Positions 63,513 to 64,000 of a stretch of 64,000 nucleotides of DNA are shown here, one piece after another. A program made the position numbers and the translations under genes. Each line of letters opens with the position of its first letter. Position 1 is the first letter of the stretch. Origin of the DNA: DASRWT01 sp963748485. Lineage in GTDB: Bacteria; Methylomirabilota; Methylomirabilia; Rokubacteriales; CSP1-6. The stretch is from assembly GCA_963748485.1 (NCBI GenBank), contig CAVVJF010000011.1, forward strand, positions 558,001 to 622,000. The letters run 5' to 3'. The notes below the pieces were generated by a model. That model worked only from the letters and a program-made list of their open reading frames with translations. It did no database searches and was not told where the DNA came from.

Positions 63513-64000
63513 GCATGCCCCGCGAGTTCCGGCTTCCCGATCTCGGCGAGGGACTGACCGAGGCGGAGATCGTGGAGGTCCTCGTGCGCGAGGGCGACGT
63601 GATCGCCGAGGATGCGCCGCTGCTGGAGGTCGAGACGGACAAGGCCAAGGTCGAGATCCCCTCACCGCTGGGCGGCCGCGTCGAGAAGATCCACGTGGCG
63701 CCGGGCCAGACCGTGCAGGTGGGGGCGGTGCTCGTCACGTTCGCGGACGCGGAGGCGGGGACCGCGCCGCCCGCGGCCGCGCGCGCGGCCGGCGCGCCCT
63801 CCGCCGCCCCCGTGCCGGCGCGCTCCGCAGCCGCGCGTGGGGCCGCGGCCGCGCCCTCTCCGCCCGCGGCCGCGCGCGCGGCCGGGCCGCCCCCGGCCAC
63901 GCCCTCGACGCGGCGTCTTGCGCGAGAGCTGGGCGTGAACCTCGCCGCGGTGGCGGGCAGTGGGCCGGGCGGGCGAATCACCGACGAGGACGTGCGCGCG
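63513..64000 (+). CDS. Dihydrolipoamide acyltransferase E2 (3' end beyond window)
   Basis: About 162 residues visible. The lipoyl domain (FRLPDLGEGLTEAEIVEVLV) has the modified Lys in VETDKAKVEIPSP. A long Ala/Pro linker rich in AARAAG and APSPPAAARA follows, then the peripheral-subunit-binding domain TPSTRRLARELGVNLAAVAG and SGPGGRITDEDV. The catalytic acyltransferase core lies outside the window. Completes an E1a-E1b-E2 operon; the oxo-acid specificity is open. Confidence 0.92.

Noticed and set aside
1..64000. tRNA, rRNA, riboswitch or insertion-sequence candidates
   Set aside because: Intergenic gaps are mostly under 200 bp and none showed cloverleaf, conserved aptamer or terminal-inverted-repeat structure by eye; a covariance-model scan would settle it.

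Overview
The window is a high-GC (about 70 percent by eye), gene-dense stretch of a Gram-negative bacterial chromosome. It has a lipid-A-synthase N-terminal-type membrane protein, peptide-type ABC importers with twin-arginine leaders, many acyl-CoA genes, a Pup-like protein tag and two probable selenoproteins. The gene style and mix suggest a soil or sediment lineage such as Candidatus Rokubacteria / Methylomirabilota. That placement is inference: no rRNA or single-copy phylogenetic marker is present. No tRNA, rRNA, CRISPR array, transposase or phage block was recognised.

Layout. 1-7615: a 2-hydroxyacid dehydrogenase (cut by the window edge) coupled to a class V aminotransferase; a coupled set of a selenocysteine-type DsbA, a cupin and an XRE regulator; an NYN-domain protein; and a citrate synthase divergent from a small HTH protein across a phased-repeat operator. 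7616-9138: a repeat coiled-coil protein and a hydrolase. 9222-16707: a one-strand defence island, hsdR - pRiA4b-like - hicB - hicA - hsdS - fic - hsdM, with overlapping or nearly touching genes. 16714-24761: a UxaA-type dehydratase, small membrane proteins, and an acyl-CoA operon (a fused double acyl-CoA dehydrogenase, MaoC, a CoA-transferase, a divergent ClpS). 24783-33261: phosphodiesterase and EEP-family genes, an M20 amidohydrolase, the ATP-grasp / alpha-E / transglutaminase cassette, a Nudix hydrolase and a MaoC pair. 33604-43347: an MFS transporter, TPR proteins, an alpha-glucan phosphorylase, NDH-2, a UGSC selenoprotein with its coupled partner, a YheT hydrolase, a GNAT acetyltransferase and Dps. 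43419-57946: a mechanosensitive channel behind an 18-codon leader ORF, an amidase with peptide-type ABC permeases, three paralogous Tat-exported binding proteins, a HAD enzyme and a PdxA / DUF1537-kinase acid-sugar module. 58027-64000: TlpA-CcdA, homoserine kinase, dCTP deaminase, Pup, an FmdB zinc ribbon, an intrinsic terminator, and the E1alpha (frameshifted), E1beta and E2 (cut) genes of a 2-oxoacid dehydrogenase complex.

Most striking: two unrelated genes, 35 kb apart on opposite strands, each carry one in-frame UGA exactly where the family expects its catalytic Cys or Sec (U-P-Y-C in the DsbA-like protein, U-G-S-C in the UGSC protein). Each UGA is followed at nearly the same distance by a 7-bp stem with a 5-nt loop that has G as its second base, which is what a bacterial SECIS looks like. 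This strongly suggests a functioning selenocysteine system encoded elsewhere in the genome.

A second theme is expression logic. Many genes overlap by 4 bases (ATGA or GTGA). Many first genes lack a Shine-Dalgarno but have a TANNNT box 6-10 nt before the start codon, which suggests leaderless or near-leaderless mRNAs. Two divergent gene pairs share overlapping -10 boxes.
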